From an uncultured Alphaproteobacteria bacterium (lineage in GTDB: Bacteria > Pseudomonadota > Alphaproteobacteria > Methylaequorales > Methylaequoraceae), in the NCBI GenBank assembly GCA_902590895.1, contig CACIYM010000005.1, positions 1 through 52,618 of the forward strand: 52,618 nucleotides of DNA, read 5' to 3'. Both the position numbers and the translations under genes were made by a program. The notes below the pieces were generated by a model, which was not told the DNA's origin, did no database searches, and saw only the letters and a list, made by a program, of their open reading frames with translations. Of this stretch, positions 1 to 11,305 are shown piece by piece (position 1 is the stretch's first letter; each line of letters begins with the position of its first letter).

Positions 1-22
1 AGTAAAAAGTTTTGAAGATAAA

Positions 23-613
23 TTGCTTAAAGAGATAAGTCTTGACAAATCAATCTTTGGGTTGGAGCCAAAAGACACAATAATACATAGAATGATTCGC
101 TATCAACTATCAAAAAAACGGTCGGGAAATCATAAAACAAAAGGCATCTCTGAAATTTCAGGGACTACAAAAAAACCTTTTAAACAAAAAGGAACAGGTA
201 ATGCTAGACAAGGAAGTAGGCGTTCTCCTCAAATGAGAGGTGGGGCAGTTATTTTTGGGCCACAGGTAAGATCACATTCTCACAAATTGCCAAAAAAAAT
301 CAGATCTCTAGCTTTAAAAATGGTTTTATCTAGTAAATTAAGAGACGGAAAATTGAAAATTATAGAAGATTTTAAACTGAGCAAACCAAAAACATCTTTA
401 CTTAAGAGTAAACTAGATAAGCTAAAAATACACTCTGCTCTTTTTATTGGAGGAAACACATTAGAAAAAAACTTTTCTTTTGCAGTTAGAAACGTACCAA
501 AAATAGATTTTTTACCAGCAGTAGGAATTAATGTTTATGATATTGTAAAAAGGGATCAATTGGTTTTATCTGTTGACGCCATAAATAGTTTAAACGAAAG
601 GTTCGCTAAATGA
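23..613 (+). CDS. rplD: 50S ribosomal protein L4 (5' start may be alternative or near the window edge)
   Basis: Protein motifs KQKGTGNARQGSRRSPQMRGGAVIFGP typical of L4; position before rplW. Confidence 0.95.
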   Translation: MLKEISLDKSIFGLEPKDTIIHRMIRYQLSKKRSGNHKTKGISEISGTTKKPFKQKGTGNARQGSRRSPQMRGGAVIFGPQVRSHSHKLPKKIRSLALKMVLSSKLRDGKLKIIEDFKLSKPKTSLLKSKLDKLKIHSALFIGGNTLEKNFSFAVRNVPKIDFLPAVGINVYDIVKRDQLVLSVDAINSLNERFAK

Positions 614-915
614 AAAAAATTTCAAAGGAACGAACATTTGAAGTGATAAGGTCACCGTTGATATCAGAAAAATCAACTTTTGTATCTCAATTTAATTACT
701 ATGTGTTTAAAGTTTGTAATGATTCAAATAAATCAGAGATTAAACAAGCCATTCAAAGTCTATTTAGTGTTGATGTTAAATCAGTAAATACTTTAATTCA
801 AAAAGGTAAGCAAAAAAGATTTAGAGGAAAGCTTGGCAGAAGAGTATCTTTAAAAAAAGCTTTTGTAAAACTTGCAGATGGTCAAACCATCGACACTTCA
901 GTGGAGATTAAATAG
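610..915 (+). CDS. rplW: 50S ribosomal protein L23
   Basis: [10 protein letters not shown]...YVFKV motif; operon order. Confidence 0.95.
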   Translation: MKKISKERTFEVIRSPLISEKSTFVSQFNYYVFKVCNDSNKSEIKQAIQSLFSVDVKSVNTLIQKGKQKRFRGKLGRRVSLKKAFVKLADGQTIDTSVEIK

Positions 916-917
916 AT

Positions 918-1742
918 ATGGCTCTAAAGACATTCAAACCAATTACATCTGCTCAAAGAGGATTAGTTTTAGTTGACAACTCTTCTCTTCACAAAGGTAA
1001 GCCTCTAAAAAAGTTAACCAAAGGTCTTAACAAAAGCGGCGGCAGAAATAATTATGGCCATTTAACAGCAAGAAGAAAAGGTGGCGGACATAAAAGAAAG
1101 TATAGAATCATAGATTTTAAAAGGTCAATAATTGATGTACCAGCTGTAGTTGAAAGGATCGAATATGACCCAAACAGGTCCGCCCATATCGCACTTATTA
1201 AGTACAAAGACGGAGATCATTCCTACATCATTTGTCCTCAAAAACTAAAAAAGGGTGACGAGGTAATCTCTTCAAAAAAAACAGAACTTAACGTTGGTAA
1301 TTGTTTAGAGCTTCGAAATATGCCAACCGATACTTTGATCCACAACATTGAACTAAAACCTGGTAAAGGAGCTCAATTATGTAGATCAGCAGGAACCTAT
1401 GGACAACTAATTGGCAAAGACTCTGAATATGCTCAAATAAAATTATCATCTGGCGAAATTAGGCTTGTAAGAGTTGAATGTAGAGCAACAATAGGCATGG
1501 TTTCTAATCCTGACAAAAAAAATATTAAACTTGGTAAAGCTGGTAGGAAAAGATGGCTAGGTATAAGACCTGTTGTGAGAGGGGTGGCTATGAACCCCGT
1601 TGATCACCCTCATGGTGGGGGAGAAGGTAGAACTTCTGGAGGCAGAAATCCTGTTTCAAGGAAAGGTATTTCAGCTAAAGGTAAAAAAACACGAAACAAC
1701 AAAAGAACCGATAAACTTATATTAAAAAGAAGGAAGAGGTAA
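918..1742 (+). CDS. rplB: 50S ribosomal protein L2
   Basis: [26 protein letters not shown] signature. Confidence 0.98.
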   Translation: MALKTFKPITSAQRGLVLVDNSSLHKGKPLKKLTKGLNKSGGRNNYGHLTARRKGGGHKRKYRIIDFKRSIIDVPAVVERIEYDPNRSAHIALIKYKDGDHSYIICPQKLKKGDEVISSKKTELNVGNCLELRNMPTDTLIHNIELKPGKGAQLCRSAGTYGQLIGKDSEYAQIKLSSGEIRLVRVECRATIGMVSNPDKKNIKLGKAGRKRWLGIRPVVRGVAMNPVDHPHGGGEGRTSGGRNPVSRKGISAKGKKTRNNKRTDKLILKRRKR

Positions 1743-1746
1743 GTTA

Positions 1747-2019
1747 ATGTCTAGATCAGTATGGAAAGGACCGTTTGTCGATATGTATTTGATGAAAAAA
1801 GCTGAGACTGTTAAATCATCTGGAAGAAATGATGTAATAAAAACTTGGTCGAGAAGATCAACCATCCTTCCAGAGTTCGTTGGTCTAACATTTGGTGTTC
1901 ATAACGGAAAAAAGCATATTCCTGTTACAGTAAACGAAAATATGGTAGGACATAAATTTGGTGAGTTCTCTCCCACAAGAACGTACAAAGGACATAACGC
2001 GGATAAGAAGGCTAAGTAA
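1747..2019 (+). CDS. rpsS: 30S ribosomal protein S19
   Basis: [12 protein letters not shown]...[16 protein letters not shown]. Confidence 0.98.
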   Translation: MSRSVWKGPFVDMYLMKKAETVKSSGRNDVIKTWSRRSTILPEFVGLTFGVHNGKKHIPVTVNENMVGHKFGEFSPTRTYKGHNADKKAK

Positions 2020-2022
2020 AAA

Positions 2023-2445
2023 ATGACACAAGAAATAAATAAAAATACTGCTCAAGCTATTGGAAAGTCACTGAAGACCAGTCCTCAAAAAGCAAATCTT
2101 GTTCTTAGTTTGATTAGAGGAAAAAAAGCTGAGGAAGCCCTAAATCTTTTAACTTTTTCTAGAAAAAGGATATCTGAACAAGTGTCAAAAATACTTAAAT
2201 CAGCCATATCAAATGCCGAAAATAATCATCAACTTGATATTGATAAGTTATATGTTAAAGAGGCTTCTGTTGGAAAGTCCATGGTATTAAAAAGATTTAG
2301 ACCGAGAGCAAGAGGAAGATCAGGAAAGATTTTAAAACCATTCTCAAGAGTAAGAATTTTAGTTGCTGAAAGACAAGAGGAAAAAGTAAAAGAAAATGTT
2401 GAAAAAAAAAATATTGATAAACAACCAAATGAGGACAAAAAGTAA
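2023..2445 (+). CDS. rplV: 50S ribosomal protein L22 with charged C-terminal tail
   Basis: [23 protein letters not shown]...[11 protein letters not shown]; operon order. Confidence 0.95.
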   Translation: MTQEINKNTAQAIGKSLKTSPQKANLVLSLIRGKKAEEALNLLTFSRKRISEQVSKILKSAISNAENNHQLDIDKLYVKEASVGKSMVLKRFRPRARGRSGKILKPFSRVRILVAERQEEKVKENVEKKNIDKQPNEDKK

Positions 2446-3134
2446 TGGGACAAAAAACTAACCCAATCGGCTTAAGGCTTGGTATAATAAAACCGTGGGA
2501 ATCCAGATGGTTTTCTGAAAAAGATTATTCAAAGCTTTTACAAGAAGATATAGATTTAAGAAAATTCTTATTCAAAAAATTATCCTCTGCAGGCATTTCA
2601 AAAATAGTAATCGAAAGACCCGCAAAACTAGCAAACGTTACACTTTACTCATCAAGACCAGGAGTGATTATTGGAAAAAAAGGGTCAGACATTGAAAAAT
2701 TGAAAAAGTCAGTTAGCAAAATTGTTTCTGGAGATGTAAACATTAATATTGTTGAAATTAAAAAGCCTGAACTGGATTCACAGCTTGTTGCCGATAATAT
2801 TGCTCAGCAACTTGAGAGAAGAGTTGCATTTAGAAGAGCGATGAAAAGAGCAGTACAATCAGCTATGAGGCTTGGAGCATTAGGAATCAGGGTTAATTGT
2901 AGTGGAAGACTTGGTGGAGCGGAGATAGCAAGAACAGAATGGTATAGGGAGGGAAGAGTTCCTTTGCATACATTAAGAGCAGAAATTGATTATGGGGTTT
3001 CTCGAGCTAATACAACATATGGCATATGTGGAGTTAAAGTCTGGATTTTCAAAGGTGAAAAATTTGATAAAGATCTGACAGATAATTCTGATAACCTAAA
3101 ATCAACTGATGAACTGAATAAAACAAAGGATTAA
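2445..3134 (+). CDS. rpsC: 30S ribosomal protein S3
   Basis: [14 protein letters not shown]...KH-like domain...[25 protein letters not shown]. Confidence 0.98.
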   Translation: MGQKTNPIGLRLGIIKPWESRWFSEKDYSKLLQEDIDLRKFLFKKLSSAGISKIVIERPAKLANVTLYSSRPGVIIGKKGSDIEKLKKSVSKIVSGDVNINIVEIKKPELDSQLVADNIAQQLERRVAFRRAMKRAVQSAMRLGALGIRVNCSGRLGGAEIARTEWYREGRVPLHTLRAEIDYGVSRANTTYGICGVKVWIFKGEKFDKDLTDNSDNLKSTDELNKTKD

Positions 3135-3139
3135 ATAAA

Positions 3140-3553
3140 ATGTTGCAACCAAAAAAACCAAAATTTAGAAAACAATTCAAAGGCAGGATGCATGGTAACT
3201 CAAAGGGAGGAAATCTCCTTAACTTTGGAGCTTTTGGGCTTAAAGCTTTAACACCGGCTAGAATTACTTCTAGACAGATTGAATCTGCAAGAAGATGTAT
3301 TTCAAGGCATTTAAAAAGATCTGGTCGTGTTTGGATCAGAATCTTTCCAGATGTACCTGTAACTAAGAAACCTGCAGAGGTTAGACAAGGTAAAGGAAAA
3401 GGAGCGGTTGAGTTCTGGGCAGCAAGAGTGAAGCCTGGAAAAATACTATTTGAAATAGACGGTGTTCCAAAAGATTTAGCTGAAGAAGCTTTTTCCTTAG
3501 CATCAGCAAAGCTTCCTAACAAGAATAAATTTGTTAAAAGGTTAGGTGCGTAA
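3140..3553 (+). CDS. rplP: 50S ribosomal protein L16
   Basis: [16 protein letters not shown]...[22 protein letters not shown]. Confidence 0.98.
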   Translation: MLQPKKPKFRKQFKGRMHGNSKGGNLLNFGAFGLKALTPARITSRQIESARRCISRHLKRSGRVWIRIFPDVPVTKKPAEVRQGKGKGAVEFWAARVKPGKILFEIDGVPKDLAEEAFSLASAKLPNKNKFVKRLGA

Positions 3554-3753
3554 TGGAAAAATTTTCAGAATTGAAGAAATTAGAAAAAAAAGAGCTTTTG
3601 GAAAAAGTTTCTGTTCTCAGAAAAGAATCATTGAATCTTAGATTTCAAAAAAGCTCTGGGCAACTTGAAAAAACCGCAAGAGTAAGACAGGTAAAGAAAC
3701 AAATTGCTAGATTAAAGACCGCAATTGCCGTGAAAGGTAAAAACAATGCCTAA
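3553..3753 (+). CDS. rpmC: 50S ribosomal protein L29
   Basis: Short helical protein in L16-S17 interval; [27 protein letters not shown]. Confidence 0.95.
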   Translation: MEKFSELKKLEKKELLEKVSVLRKESLNLRFQKSSGQLEKTARVRQVKKQIARLKTAIAVKGKNNA

Positions 3754-3973
3754 AAGAATTTTAAGAGGAGTTGTTGTCTCCGATAAATCGGATAAAACCA
3801 TTACTGTTCTTGTGAGTAGAAAAGTTATGCATCCTGTTTATAAAAAATACATAAAAAGGTCAAAAAAATATTCTGCACACGATGAAAGTAATAAATTCAA
3901 GGTTGGTGAATCAGTTACTATACAAGAAAACAAACCAATATCCAGAACAAAAAAATGGATAGTTGTTAATTAG
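3746..3973 (+). CDS. rpsQ: 30S ribosomal protein S17
   Basis: [34 protein letters not shown]. Confidence 0.97.
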   Translation: MPKRILRGVVVSDKSDKTITVLVSRKVMHPVYKKYIKRSKKYSAHDESNKFKVGESVTIQENKPISRTKKWIVVN

Positions 3974-3982
3974 GAAAAAAAT

Positions 3983-4351
3983 ATGATACAGATGCAATCA
4001 ACATTACTAGTAGCAGATAACTCAGGTGCCAAAAAAATTCAGTGTATAAAGGTACTTGGAGGTTCAAAACGAAGGTTTGCCTCAATTGGCGATGTAATTG
4101 TCATAACTGTAAAGGATGCTATCCCAAGGGGAAAAGTAAAAAAAGGGGAGGTTCATAAAGCTGTTATTGTAAGAACTGCGAAAGAGGTATTTAGACAAGA
4201 TGGGTCGTCAATAAGATTCGATAGAAATGCAGCAGTGCTTATAAATAATAACGGTGAACCCATCGGTACAAGAATATTTGGTCCTGTGACAAGAGAGTTA
4301 AGAGCAAAAAAATACATGAAAATAATTTCTTTAGCACCGGAGGTTTTGTAG
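3983..4351 (+). CDS. rplN: 50S ribosomal protein L14
   Basis: [28 protein letters not shown]. Confidence 0.98.
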   Translation: MIQMQSTLLVADNSGAKKIQCIKVLGGSKRRFASIGDVIVITVKDAIPRGKVKKGEVHKAVIVRTAKEVFRQDGSSIRFDRNAAVLINNNGEPIGTRIFGPVTRELRAKKYMKIISLAPEVL

Positions 4352-4678
4352 ATGACCGCAAAAATTAAAAAAGGTGATAATGTAGTAGTTTTGTCAGGAA
4401 AAGACAAAGGTAAAAATGGTAAAGTTTTGAAAATAATAAAATCAAAAACTGATTTTAGAATCAAAGCAATTGTTGAGGGAGTTAATGTGGTAAAAAAGCA
4501 TACTAAACAATCAGCAACCTCCAAAGGAGGTATTGAGAGTAAAGAATTACCAGTTTATTTATGCAAATTATCAATTGTAGACCCCAAAACATCAAAACCA
4601 ACAAGAGTTGGTATAAAAACATTGGAAGATGGAAAAAAGGTTAGATATGCAAAAAAATCTGGAGAAACTTTAAATTAG
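4352..4678 (+). CDS. rplX: 50S ribosomal protein L24
   Basis: [26 protein letters not shown] motif. Confidence 0.97.
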   Translation: MTAKIKKGDNVVVLSGKDKGKNGKVLKIIKSKTDFRIKAIVEGVNVVKKHTKQSATSKGGIESKELPVYLCKLSIVDPKTSKPTRVGIKTLEDGKKVRYAKKSGETLN

Positions 4679-4685
4679 GTTAGTT

Positions 4686-5225
4686 ATGGCAAGACTGAAA
4701 AATTTTTATTTTAAAGAATTAAGGGAAAAACTTAAGGGTAAATTTGAGTTAAAAAATATTTTTGAGGTACCTAAATTAGAAAAAATTGTTGTAAATATTG
4801 GAGTTGGTGAGGCAACTGTCGATTCTAAAAAAATAAACTCAGCAATTGAAGATTTAGCTCTAATAACTGGACAAAAACCTCAAAAAACCCAAGCTAAAAA
4901 GTCAATCGCTGGTTTTAAACTAAGGAAAGGTTTAACTATTGGGTGCAAGGTTACGCTGCGAAAAAATAGAATGTACGAGTTTCTGGATAGATTAATTTAC
5001 ATAGCTTTACCAAGAGTACGAGATTTCAAAGGTCTTTCTAAAAAGTCTTTTGATGGTAATGGTAATTACTCTATCGGTATTAAAGAACAGATAATCTTTC
5101 CCGAAATTAACTATGATAAAATCGATAAAATTAGAGGCATGGATATTTGTATCGTAACGAGTACTTGTAATGAAGATCAAGCATATGAACTATTAAAAGG
5201 ATTTAATTTACCATTTAAAAATTAA
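4686..5225 (+). CDS. rplE: 50S ribosomal protein L5
   Basis: [15 protein letters not shown]...[21 protein letters not shown]. Confidence 0.98.
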   Translation: MARLKNFYFKELREKLKGKFELKNIFEVPKLEKIVVNIGVGEATVDSKKINSAIEDLALITGQKPQKTQAKKSIAGFKLRKGLTIGCKVTLRKNRMYEFLDRLIYIALPRVRDFKGLSKKSFDGNGNYSIGIKEQIIFPEINYDKIDKIRGMDICIVTSTCNEDQAYELLKGFNLPFKN

Positions 5226-5237
5226 AAAGGAGGGTTA

Positions 5238-5543
5238 ATGTCTAAATTGAGTCTAGTAGAAAGAAATAAAAAAAGAATAAAGCTTTATAATAAGTATAAA
5301 GCAAAACATGACAAACTTTTGAAGCAGGCTAATAATAAAAAGCTTAGTCCCGAAGAGCAATTTCAAGCAAGGTTAAAGTTATCAAAAATACCAAGAAATG
5401 CCTCTAAAGGTAGAATTAGAAATAGATGTGCTGTGACTGGAAGAGCCAGAGGTGTTTATAGAAAATTTAAACTGTCAAGAATAGCATTTCGTGAATTGGC
5501 GTCGATTGGACATGTGCCAGGTATTACGAAATCGAGTTGGTAA
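5238..5543 (+). CDS. rpsN: 30S ribosomal protein S14
   Basis: [28 protein letters not shown]. Confidence 0.98.
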   Translation: MSKLSLVERNKKRIKLYNKYKAKHDKLLKQANNKKLSPEEQFQARLKLSKIPRNASKGRIRNRCAVTGRARGVYRKFKLSRIAFRELASIGHVPGITKSSW

Positions 5544-5557
5544 GGAAGGATTACGTT

Positions 5558-5956
5558 ATGAGTTTATCAGACCCACTTGGAGATATGTTAGCTAGAATTA
5601 AAAATGGACAACTTAGAAAAAAAGTGTCTGTTGTTATGCCAGCATCAAGATTTAGAGGTAATGTTCTTGATGTATTGCATAGAGAGGGGTATATAAGAGG
5701 TTTTAAAAAAGTTGAAATTGAAAATAACAAAAATGAATTTGAAATTGAGCTTAAATATGTTGATGGAGAACCGGTTATCAAAAATATTTCGAGAGTTTCA
5801 ACTCCTGGTCGAAGAGTTTACTCAAAAATTAAAGATTTACAAAGAAACTTTGATGGATTGGGTATATCAATATTATCAACCTCTAAAGGTGTTTTGTCAG
5901 ATAATGAAGCGAGAACTGAAAAGGTTGGTGGTGAAATTTTGTGTAAGGTTTTTTAA
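5558..5956 (+). CDS. rpsH: 30S ribosomal protein S8 (start moved to internal ATG, MSLSDPLGDML)
   Basis: MSLSDPLGDMLARIKNGQ...TSKGVLSDNEARTEKVGGEILC. Confidence 0.95.
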   Translation: MSLSDPLGDMLARIKNGQLRKKVSVVMPASRFRGNVLDVLHREGYIRGFKKVEIENNKNEFEIELKYVDGEPVIKNISRVSTPGRRVYSKIKDLQRNFDGLGISILSTSKGVLSDNEARTEKVGGEILCKVF

Positions 5957-5969
5957 TTATAGGTAACTT

Positions 5970-6503
5970 ATGTCAAGAAACGGTCGAATACCAATAAGCA
6001 TCCCAGAGAACACACAAGTCAGAATAGACAACGGGATCATTTTTGCCAAAGGAAAACTTGGAGAGTTGTCATTTAATTTTAAAAATGATGCTAAAGTAGA
6101 GTTAAGCGACAACAGCGTGATTGTTCAAAAAGGTGGGGACTCTCGTTATTTTGCCCAAATGTGGGGAACAGTTAGATCTAGAATTAATAATATAATTGAA
6201 GGTGTTTCTGTTGGATATGTTAAAGAACTAGTTTTGAATGGTGTTGGATATAAAGCTGCTCAAAAAGGAAAAATTTTGGAATTGTTGTTAGGTTATTCTC
6301 ATCCAATTAATTTTGAAATTCCTGAGGGTCTTAAAGTTGAAGTTCCTAAACCAACAGAAATAAAAATTTCTGGAATTGACAAGCAAAAAGTCGGGCAGAT
6401 TGCTGCTAACATTAGATCCTACAGAAAACCAGAACCTTACAAAGGCAAGGGGATAAAATATAAAGATGAAATAATCAGAAGAAAAGAAGGAAAGAAAAAG
6501 TAA
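5970..6503 (+). CDS. rplF: 50S ribosomal protein L6
   Basis: MSRNGRIPISIPENTQV...EPYKGKGIKYKDEIIRRKEGKK. Confidence 0.98.
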   Translation: MSRNGRIPISIPENTQVRIDNGIIFAKGKLGELSFNFKNDAKVELSDNSVIVQKGGDSRYFAQMWGTVRSRINNIIEGVSVGYVKELVLNGVGYKAAQKGKILELLLGYSHPINFEIPEGLKVEVPKPTEIKISGIDKQKVGQIAANIRSYRKPEPYKGKGIKYKDEIIRRKEGKKK

Positions 6504-6853
6504 TGATGAATAAAAGTAAAAAGATAAGAAGAACTAATAGAATTCGTTACAAGTTAAAACGTAAGAATAATCTACGGTTGTCATTATTTAGATCAAATAA
6601 TCATATTTATGTCCAACTGATTGATGATGAAAAAAAAATTACAGTTATATCTGCATCCTCAGCTGAAAAAAAAATGCGTGATATTAAATCCTCTCCCAAA
6701 GAAATAGCATTCAAAGTAGGTGAAATTATAGGAGATAGGATTTCAGAAAAGAAGATTAAACAAAAAATAAGTTTTGACAGAGGTCCATATCTTTATCACG
6801 GTAGGGTTGAGGAGCTTGCTAAAGGTGTTAGATCAAAAGGTATAAAGTTTTAG
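6503..6853 (+). CDS. rplR: 50S ribosomal protein L18
   Basis: [25 protein letters not shown]-terminus; operon order. Confidence 0.97.
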   Translation: MMNKSKKIRRTNRIRYKLKRKNNLRLSLFRSNNHIYVQLIDDEKKITVISASSAEKKMRDIKSSPKEIAFKVGEIIGDRISEKKIKQKISFDRGPYLYHGRVEELAKGVRSKGIKF

Positions 6854-6863
6854 GGAAAATAAT

Positions 6864-7727
6864 ATGACTGAAGAGAAAAAAGAAGTTATTAAAAATCAAT
6901 CAAAAACTGAAGTATCTAAAAAAGTTGAAGATGCCAAGTCAAGTGCAGAATCTAGCTCATCAAATGAAAAGATTTTAACAACTAAAAACACTGAAGAAAA
7001 AAAATCTAAAAAAACAAATGACACCTCAAATTTATCCAACAATAAGGTTGATAGAAAGGGTTCAGAAAAATTAACATCCTCAAAACCTATTGCAAGTTCC
7101 GATAAAAAAAAAGATAAATTATCAGTAAAACTCAATAAACCCACTGATACAAAAGATAAAAATACGAGTCGAAAAGAAAATGAAAGTAGTGAGTTAATTG
7201 AACAAAATGAGCTTCTGGAAAAGTTGGTAAGTATTAACAGGGTAGCTAAAGTAGTAAAAGGTGGAAGAAGATTTAGTTTTGCTGCATTAGTTGTTGTAGG
7301 TGATGGTAATGGAATGGTTGGTCATGGTAAAGGTAAAGCTAAAGAGGTTCCTGAAGCTATAAAAAAAGCAACCGACGAAGCAAAAAATAACATGATAAGA
7401 GTTCCCTTGAGACAAGGTAGAACTTTACATCACGATATAAAAGGAAGATATGATGCTGGTAAAGTTTATTTAAGATCTGCTCCTTCAGGAACTGGAGTAA
7501 TTGCGGGTGGACCTATGAGAGCCGTCTTTGAAGCTTTAGGAATACAAGATATTGTTGCAAAATCTGTTGGGACATCAAACCCTCACAATATGGTAAGGGC
7601 AACGTTTGAGGCTTTGAAATCAGCTTCATCTCCAAAGATAATCGCAATGCGACGCGGTTTAAAAATTAACGATATTACAAAACGAAGAAAAATTAATCAA
7701 TCGGGTTTAGATAATGGCAAAAATTAG
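6864..7727 (+). CDS. rpsE: 30S ribosomal protein S5 with long low-complexity N-terminal extension
   Basis: S5 core [46 protein letters not shown]; ~110 aa K/S/E-rich N-terminus. Confidence 0.96.
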   Translation: MTEEKKEVIKNQSKTEVSKKVEDAKSSAESSSSNEKILTTKNTEEKKSKKTNDTSNLSNNKVDRKGSEKLTSSKPIASSDKKKDKLSVKLNKPTDTKDKNTSRKENESSELIEQNELLEKLVSINRVAKVVKGGRRFSFAALVVVGDGNGMVGHGKGKAKEVPEAIKKATDEAKNNMIRVPLRQGRTLHHDIKGRYDAGKVYLRSAPSGTGVIAGGPMRAVFEALGIQDIVAKSVGTSNPHNMVRATFEALKSASSPKIIAMRRGLKINDITKRRKINQSGLDNGKN

Positions 7728-7899
7728 AGTTAAACAAGTAAAAAGTCCAATTGGAAGAAAAGGTGTTCAAAGAAAAATATTAATATCTCTCGGGTTAAAT
7801 AAAATGAATAGAGAAAATATTTTAGATGAGAACCCTGCCGTTATTGGCATGATAAATAAAGTCAAACATTTAGTTAAATTTGAGAAGGTGCAAAAATGA
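7714..7899 (+). CDS. rpmD: 50S ribosomal protein L30
   Basis: [33 protein letters not shown]. Confidence 0.96.
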   Translation: MAKIRVKQVKSPIGRKGVQRKILISLGLNKMNRENILDENPAVIGMINKVKHLVKFEKVQK

Positions 7900-8531
7900 A
7901 ATTAAATAATTTCAATCTAAGCGAACAAGTCAATAAAAAAAGAAAAAGAATATGCAGAGGTATTGGATCTGGCAAAGGTAAGACTGGGGGTAGAGGCTTG
8001 AAAGGTCAAAAATCTAGAAGTGGCGTTTCTATAAACGGTTTTGAAGGTGGACAAATGCCTCTTCACATGAGAATGCCTAAACATGGTTTTAAGTCGAGAT
8101 CAAAAATGAAAAAAACTATATTGAAAACTGATTTTCTAAATTTTTGTTTTGAAAGAAATTTGATTGGTAAAAAAAATACACTTAAAATTGAAGACATAGA
8201 ATCTCTATCTAATACAAAAAAAAATACACATATTAAATTTCTCATGGGAAATAAATTGTCTAATGCCATAAATGTTGAAGCCCATTCGGCCTCTGAAAGT
8301 GTAGTTAAGGAGTTCAAAAGGTTAGGTGCCGAAATAAAAATTGTTAAGTTTTCAAAAAAATCTGCTAAAGTAAACAATGAAAAATCATCTTCTAAAGTAA
8401 AATCTGAAAAGACACCTATATCTAAAAAGAATAAAGTCGAGTCAAAAATAGTGGATAACAAAAAGAAAACTTTACAATCAACAACCGATAAAAAAAACAA
8501 AAATAATAAAAACAAAGAAAAAAATAAGTAA
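7896..8531 (+). CDS. rplO: 50S ribosomal protein L15 with lysine-rich C-terminal extension
   Basis: [23 protein letters not shown]...[17 protein letters not shown]. Confidence 0.96.
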   Translation: MKLNNFNLSEQVNKKRKRICRGIGSGKGKTGGRGLKGQKSRSGVSINGFEGGQMPLHMRMPKHGFKSRSKMKKTILKTDFLNFCFERNLIGKKNTLKIEDIESLSNTKKNTHIKFLMGNKLSNAINVEAHSASESVVKEFKRLGAEIKIVKFSKKSAKVNNEKSSSKVKSEKTPISKKNKVESKIVDNKKKTLQSTTDKKNKNNKNKEKNK

Positions 8532-9877
8532 TGGCCTCTGTCTCTGAACAAATTGCATCCAGAATTAATCTAGGTTCTATAGCAAAAGCTGAAGATCTGA
8601 AGAAAAGAATAATTTTTACTCTCCTCGGCCTTATAGTCTATAGAATTGGATCATATATCCCTTTACCGGGGATCGATCCAGTTGCGTTGGAAAAAGTTTT
8701 TAGTGCCAATGTTGGAGGTATTTTAGGAATGTTTGACATGTTTGCAGGGGGTGCGTTAGGTCGGATGACAGTCTTTGCGCTAAACATCATGCCTTATATT
8801 TCAGCAAGCATAATCATGCAACTCTTAACAGTTATATCTCCCCAACTCGAGCAACTTAAAAAAGAAGGTGAAATAGGTAGAAAAAAAATAAATCAATACG
8901 CTCGTTATGGTACAGTTTTTCTTGCGACAGTTCAAGGTTATGGTGTAGCTGTAGGTATAGAAAATATGTCAAATAGTCAGGGTGTTCAAGCTGTAATGGA
9001 CCCTGGTATGTTCTTTAGATTTACTACAGTTATAACTTTAGTTTCAGGAACCATCTTTCTTGTTTGGCTTGGAGAACAAATTACCCAAAGGGGAATTGGA
9101 AACGGAATTTCACTGATAATTTTTACAGGAATTGTTGCGCAATTACCTGTTGCACTAAGCACAACATTTGAACTTGGAAGAACTGGAGCATTATCAACAC
9201 TTTTTATTGTTTTTTTGATAGTCATGTCAATTGCAGTGATAGCTTTTATGGTATTTATTGAAAGAGCTCAAAGAAGAATAACAATACAATATCCAAAGAG
9301 GCAACAACAAGGAGCTGGAAGTAGTGTTGCTAGTTCTTCACATTTACCATTAAAGATTAATACAGCTGGTGTGATCCCTCCAATATTTGCAAGTTCACTT
9401 TTGCTGTTGCCGATCACTTTTGTAAGTTTTAATGCCGGTGGTGGTCCGGAATGGCTTAATACAATTAGTCAATTTTTAAGTAGAGGTCATCCAGTTTATC
9501 TCTCACTATATACTGCAATGATAGTTTTTTTCGCATTTTTTTACACAGCAATAGTTTTTAACCCCAAAGATACTGCTGATAATCTCAAAAAATATGGTGG
9601 TTTTGTCCCAGGTATAAGACCAGGAGAAAATACTGCGAATTATTTAGATTATATTCTAACTCGTTTGACGGTACTTGGTGCTATTTATTTGTCTTTCATT
9701 TGCCTACTACCTGAGTTGTTAATTTCAAAGTATCAGGTTCCTTTCTACTTTGGTGGTACTAGCCTTTTGATTGTTGTTAGTGTGACAATGGATACAGTTA
9801 CTCAAATACAGTCTTACTTGCTAGCACATCAGTATGAGGGTCTAATTAAAAAATCTAATCTTAGAAGAGGTAGGTGA
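8531..9877 (+). CDS. secY: Preprotein translocase subunit SecY
   Basis: Multi-TM; GGALGRMTVFALNIMPYISASIIMQLL; ERAQRRITIQYPKRQQ; FVPGIRPGENTANYLD. Confidence 0.98.
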   Translation: MASVSEQIASRINLGSIAKAEDLKKRIIFTLLGLIVYRIGSYIPLPGIDPVALEKVFSANVGGILGMFDMFAGGALGRMTVFALNIMPYISASIIMQLLTVISPQLEQLKKEGEIGRKKINQYARYGTVFLATVQGYGVAVGIENMSNSQGVQAVMDPGMFFRFTTVITLVSGTIFLVWLGEQITQRGIGNGISLIIFTGIVAQLPVALSTTFELGRTGALSTLFIVFLIVMSIAVIAFMVFIERAQRRITIQYPKRQQQGAGSSVASSSHLPLKINTAGVIPPIFASSLLLLPITFVSFNAGGGPEWLNTISQFLSRGHPVYLSLYTAMIVFFAFFYTAIVFNPKDTADNLKKYGGFVPGIRPGENTANYLDYILTRLTVLGAIYLSFICLLPELLISKYQVPFYFGGTSLLIVVSVTMDTVTQIQSYLLAHQYEGLIKKSNLRRGR

Positions 9878-10449
9878 TGAAGGTTGTATTGCTTGGTCCA
9901 CCTGGAAGTGGAAAAGGAACACAATCGAAATTTTTAGTAGATAAGCATCAGTTTGTACAACTTTCTACTGGAGATTTGTTGAGGGAAAAGGTGGCAAGTA
10001 AAGATTCCTCTTTAGGTCAAGAAATCAGTAAAATAATGAATAATGGTGATTTAGTACCAGACGATATTGTGATTCAGTTAATTGTAGAAAAAATATCAGA
10101 ACTAAAAAATAGAAATATTATATTTGACGGATTTCCAAGAAATTTAAATCAAGCAACTGTACTTGATCACTCATTAAAAGAAATTTTAGTATCTCTTGAT
10201 AAAGCGATTTTTATTGATGTAAATCATGAAATTTTAAAGGATAGAATCTTAACAAGAATTAATGAAACGAATATTGAGGATAGAAGGCCTGATGATAATA
10301 TTGATACCCTATTGAAGAGAATTGAAGTTTATAAATCTAACACTTTTCCAATTGTTGAGTATTATAAAAAAAAAGGAATTCTTAAAGAGGTTAATGGTAT
10401 GTCTTCAATTGAAAATGTGAGTCAACAAATATTAAAGATAATTAGCTAG
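9877..10449 (+). CDS. adk: Adenylate kinase
   Basis: MKVVLLGPPGSGKGTQ P-loop; FDGFPRNLNQA; short (lidless type). Confidence 0.96.
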   Translation: MKVVLLGPPGSGKGTQSKFLVDKHQFVQLSTGDLLREKVASKDSSLGQEISKIMNNGDLVPDDIVIQLIVEKISELKNRNIIFDGFPRNLNQATVLDHSLKEILVSLDKAIFIDVNHEILKDRILTRINETNIEDRRPDDNIDTLLKRIEVYKSNTFPIVEYYKKKGILKEVNGMSSIENVSQQILKIIS

Positions 10450-10455
10450 ATAGTG

Positions 10456-10483
10456 TTGACTTAAAAAAAAAAGAAAATATAAT
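10456..10483 (+). promoter_or_regulatory. Sigma70-type promoter (TTGACT-16 bp-TATAAT) for the rpsM-rpsK-rpoA-rplQ group
   Basis: TTGACT at 10456-10461 and TATAAT at 10478-10483 in the only sizeable gap of the cluster. Confidence 0.7.
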
Positions 10484-10512
10484 CCAAATCTGTATTTACT
10501 GAGGTTTTTAAA

Positions 10513-10887
10513 GTGGCAAGATTAGCAGGAGTTAACGTTCCAAGTAACAAAAGATTAGTAATAGCTCTAAGCTATATCTTCGGTATCGGCAAAAAATTTT
10601 CTAATGACATATGTGAGTCTGTTAACATTGATAAAAACAAAAGGGTAAACTCCCTAACGGAAGATGAAATAATTAAAATCAGAGAATGCATAGATAAAAA
10701 TTATGTTGTCGAGGGTGATCTAAGAAGGTCTGTTTCGTCAAACATAAAAAGACTAACTGACCTGGGCTGCTACAGGGGTCTAAGGCATAGAAATAAGCTT
10801 CCAGTTAGAGGCCAGCGTACCCATACAAATGCCAGAACAAGAAAAGGTAAAGCAATTCCCATAGCTGGTAAAAAGAAGGCAGTGTAG
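10513..10887 (+). CDS. rpsM: 30S ribosomal protein S13
   Basis: [14 protein letters not shown]...[27 protein letters not shown]. Confidence 0.98.
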   Translation: MARLAGVNVPSNKRLVIALSYIFGIGKKFSNDICESVNIDKNKRVNSLTEDEIIKIRECIDKNYVVEGDLRRSVSSNIKRLTDLGCYRGLRHRNKLPVRGQRTHTNARTRKGKAIPIAGKKKAV

Positions 10888-10892
10888 AGTAA

Positions 10893-11282
10893 ATGGTTTC
10901 TAAGAGCTCAAAAACAAAAAAGAAAGTAAAAAAAAATATACCGTTCGGAGTAGCTCACATAAACTCAACTTTTAACAACACCATAATTACAATTACTGAT
11001 ACAACTGGTAACACTGTTTCCTGGTCATCATCTGGTAACAAAGGATTTAAAGGTTCTAGAAAATCCACTCCTTTTGCTGCTCAGCTTGCAGCAGAAGAAG
11101 CTGGAAAAAAAGCTATTGAGCATGGAATGAAAAATATTGAAATTATAATAAAAGGCCCTGGTAATGGACGAGAGTCTGCGATTAGAGCTTTAGGCTCCAC
11201 TGGATTAAATATAACCGTTATTAAGGATGTAACTCCTATCCCTCATAACGGATGCAGACCTTCAAAAAAAAGAAGAGTTTAA
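10893..11282 (+). CDS. rpsK: 30S ribosomal protein S11
   Basis: [18 protein letters not shown]...[16 protein letters not shown]. Confidence 0.98.
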   Translation: MVSKSSKTKKKVKKNIPFGVAHINSTFNNTIITITDTTGNTVSWSSSGNKGFKGSRKSTPFAAQLAAEEAGKKAIEHGMKNIEIIIKGPGNGRESAIRALGSTGLNITVIKDVTPIPHNGCRPSKKRRV

Positions 11283-11305
11283 TAAAAATTAATGAGGTAA
11301 TTATA

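Noticed and set aside
2229-2453. Minus-strand ORF opposite rplV/rpsC
   Set aside because: Shadow ORF; F/S/L-rich translation is the complement of a Lys-rich coding strand
3049-3522. 157-aa minus-strand ORF opposite rpsC/rplP
   Set aside because: Overlaps confidently assigned ribosomal genes; no family features
4153-4524. Minus-strand ORF opposite rplN/rplX
   Set aside because: Antisense shadow of conserved coding sequence
8063-8551. 162-aa Phe/Leu-rich minus-strand ORF opposite rplO
   Set aside because: Complement of the lysine-rich L15 tail; mimics a membrane protein only by composition
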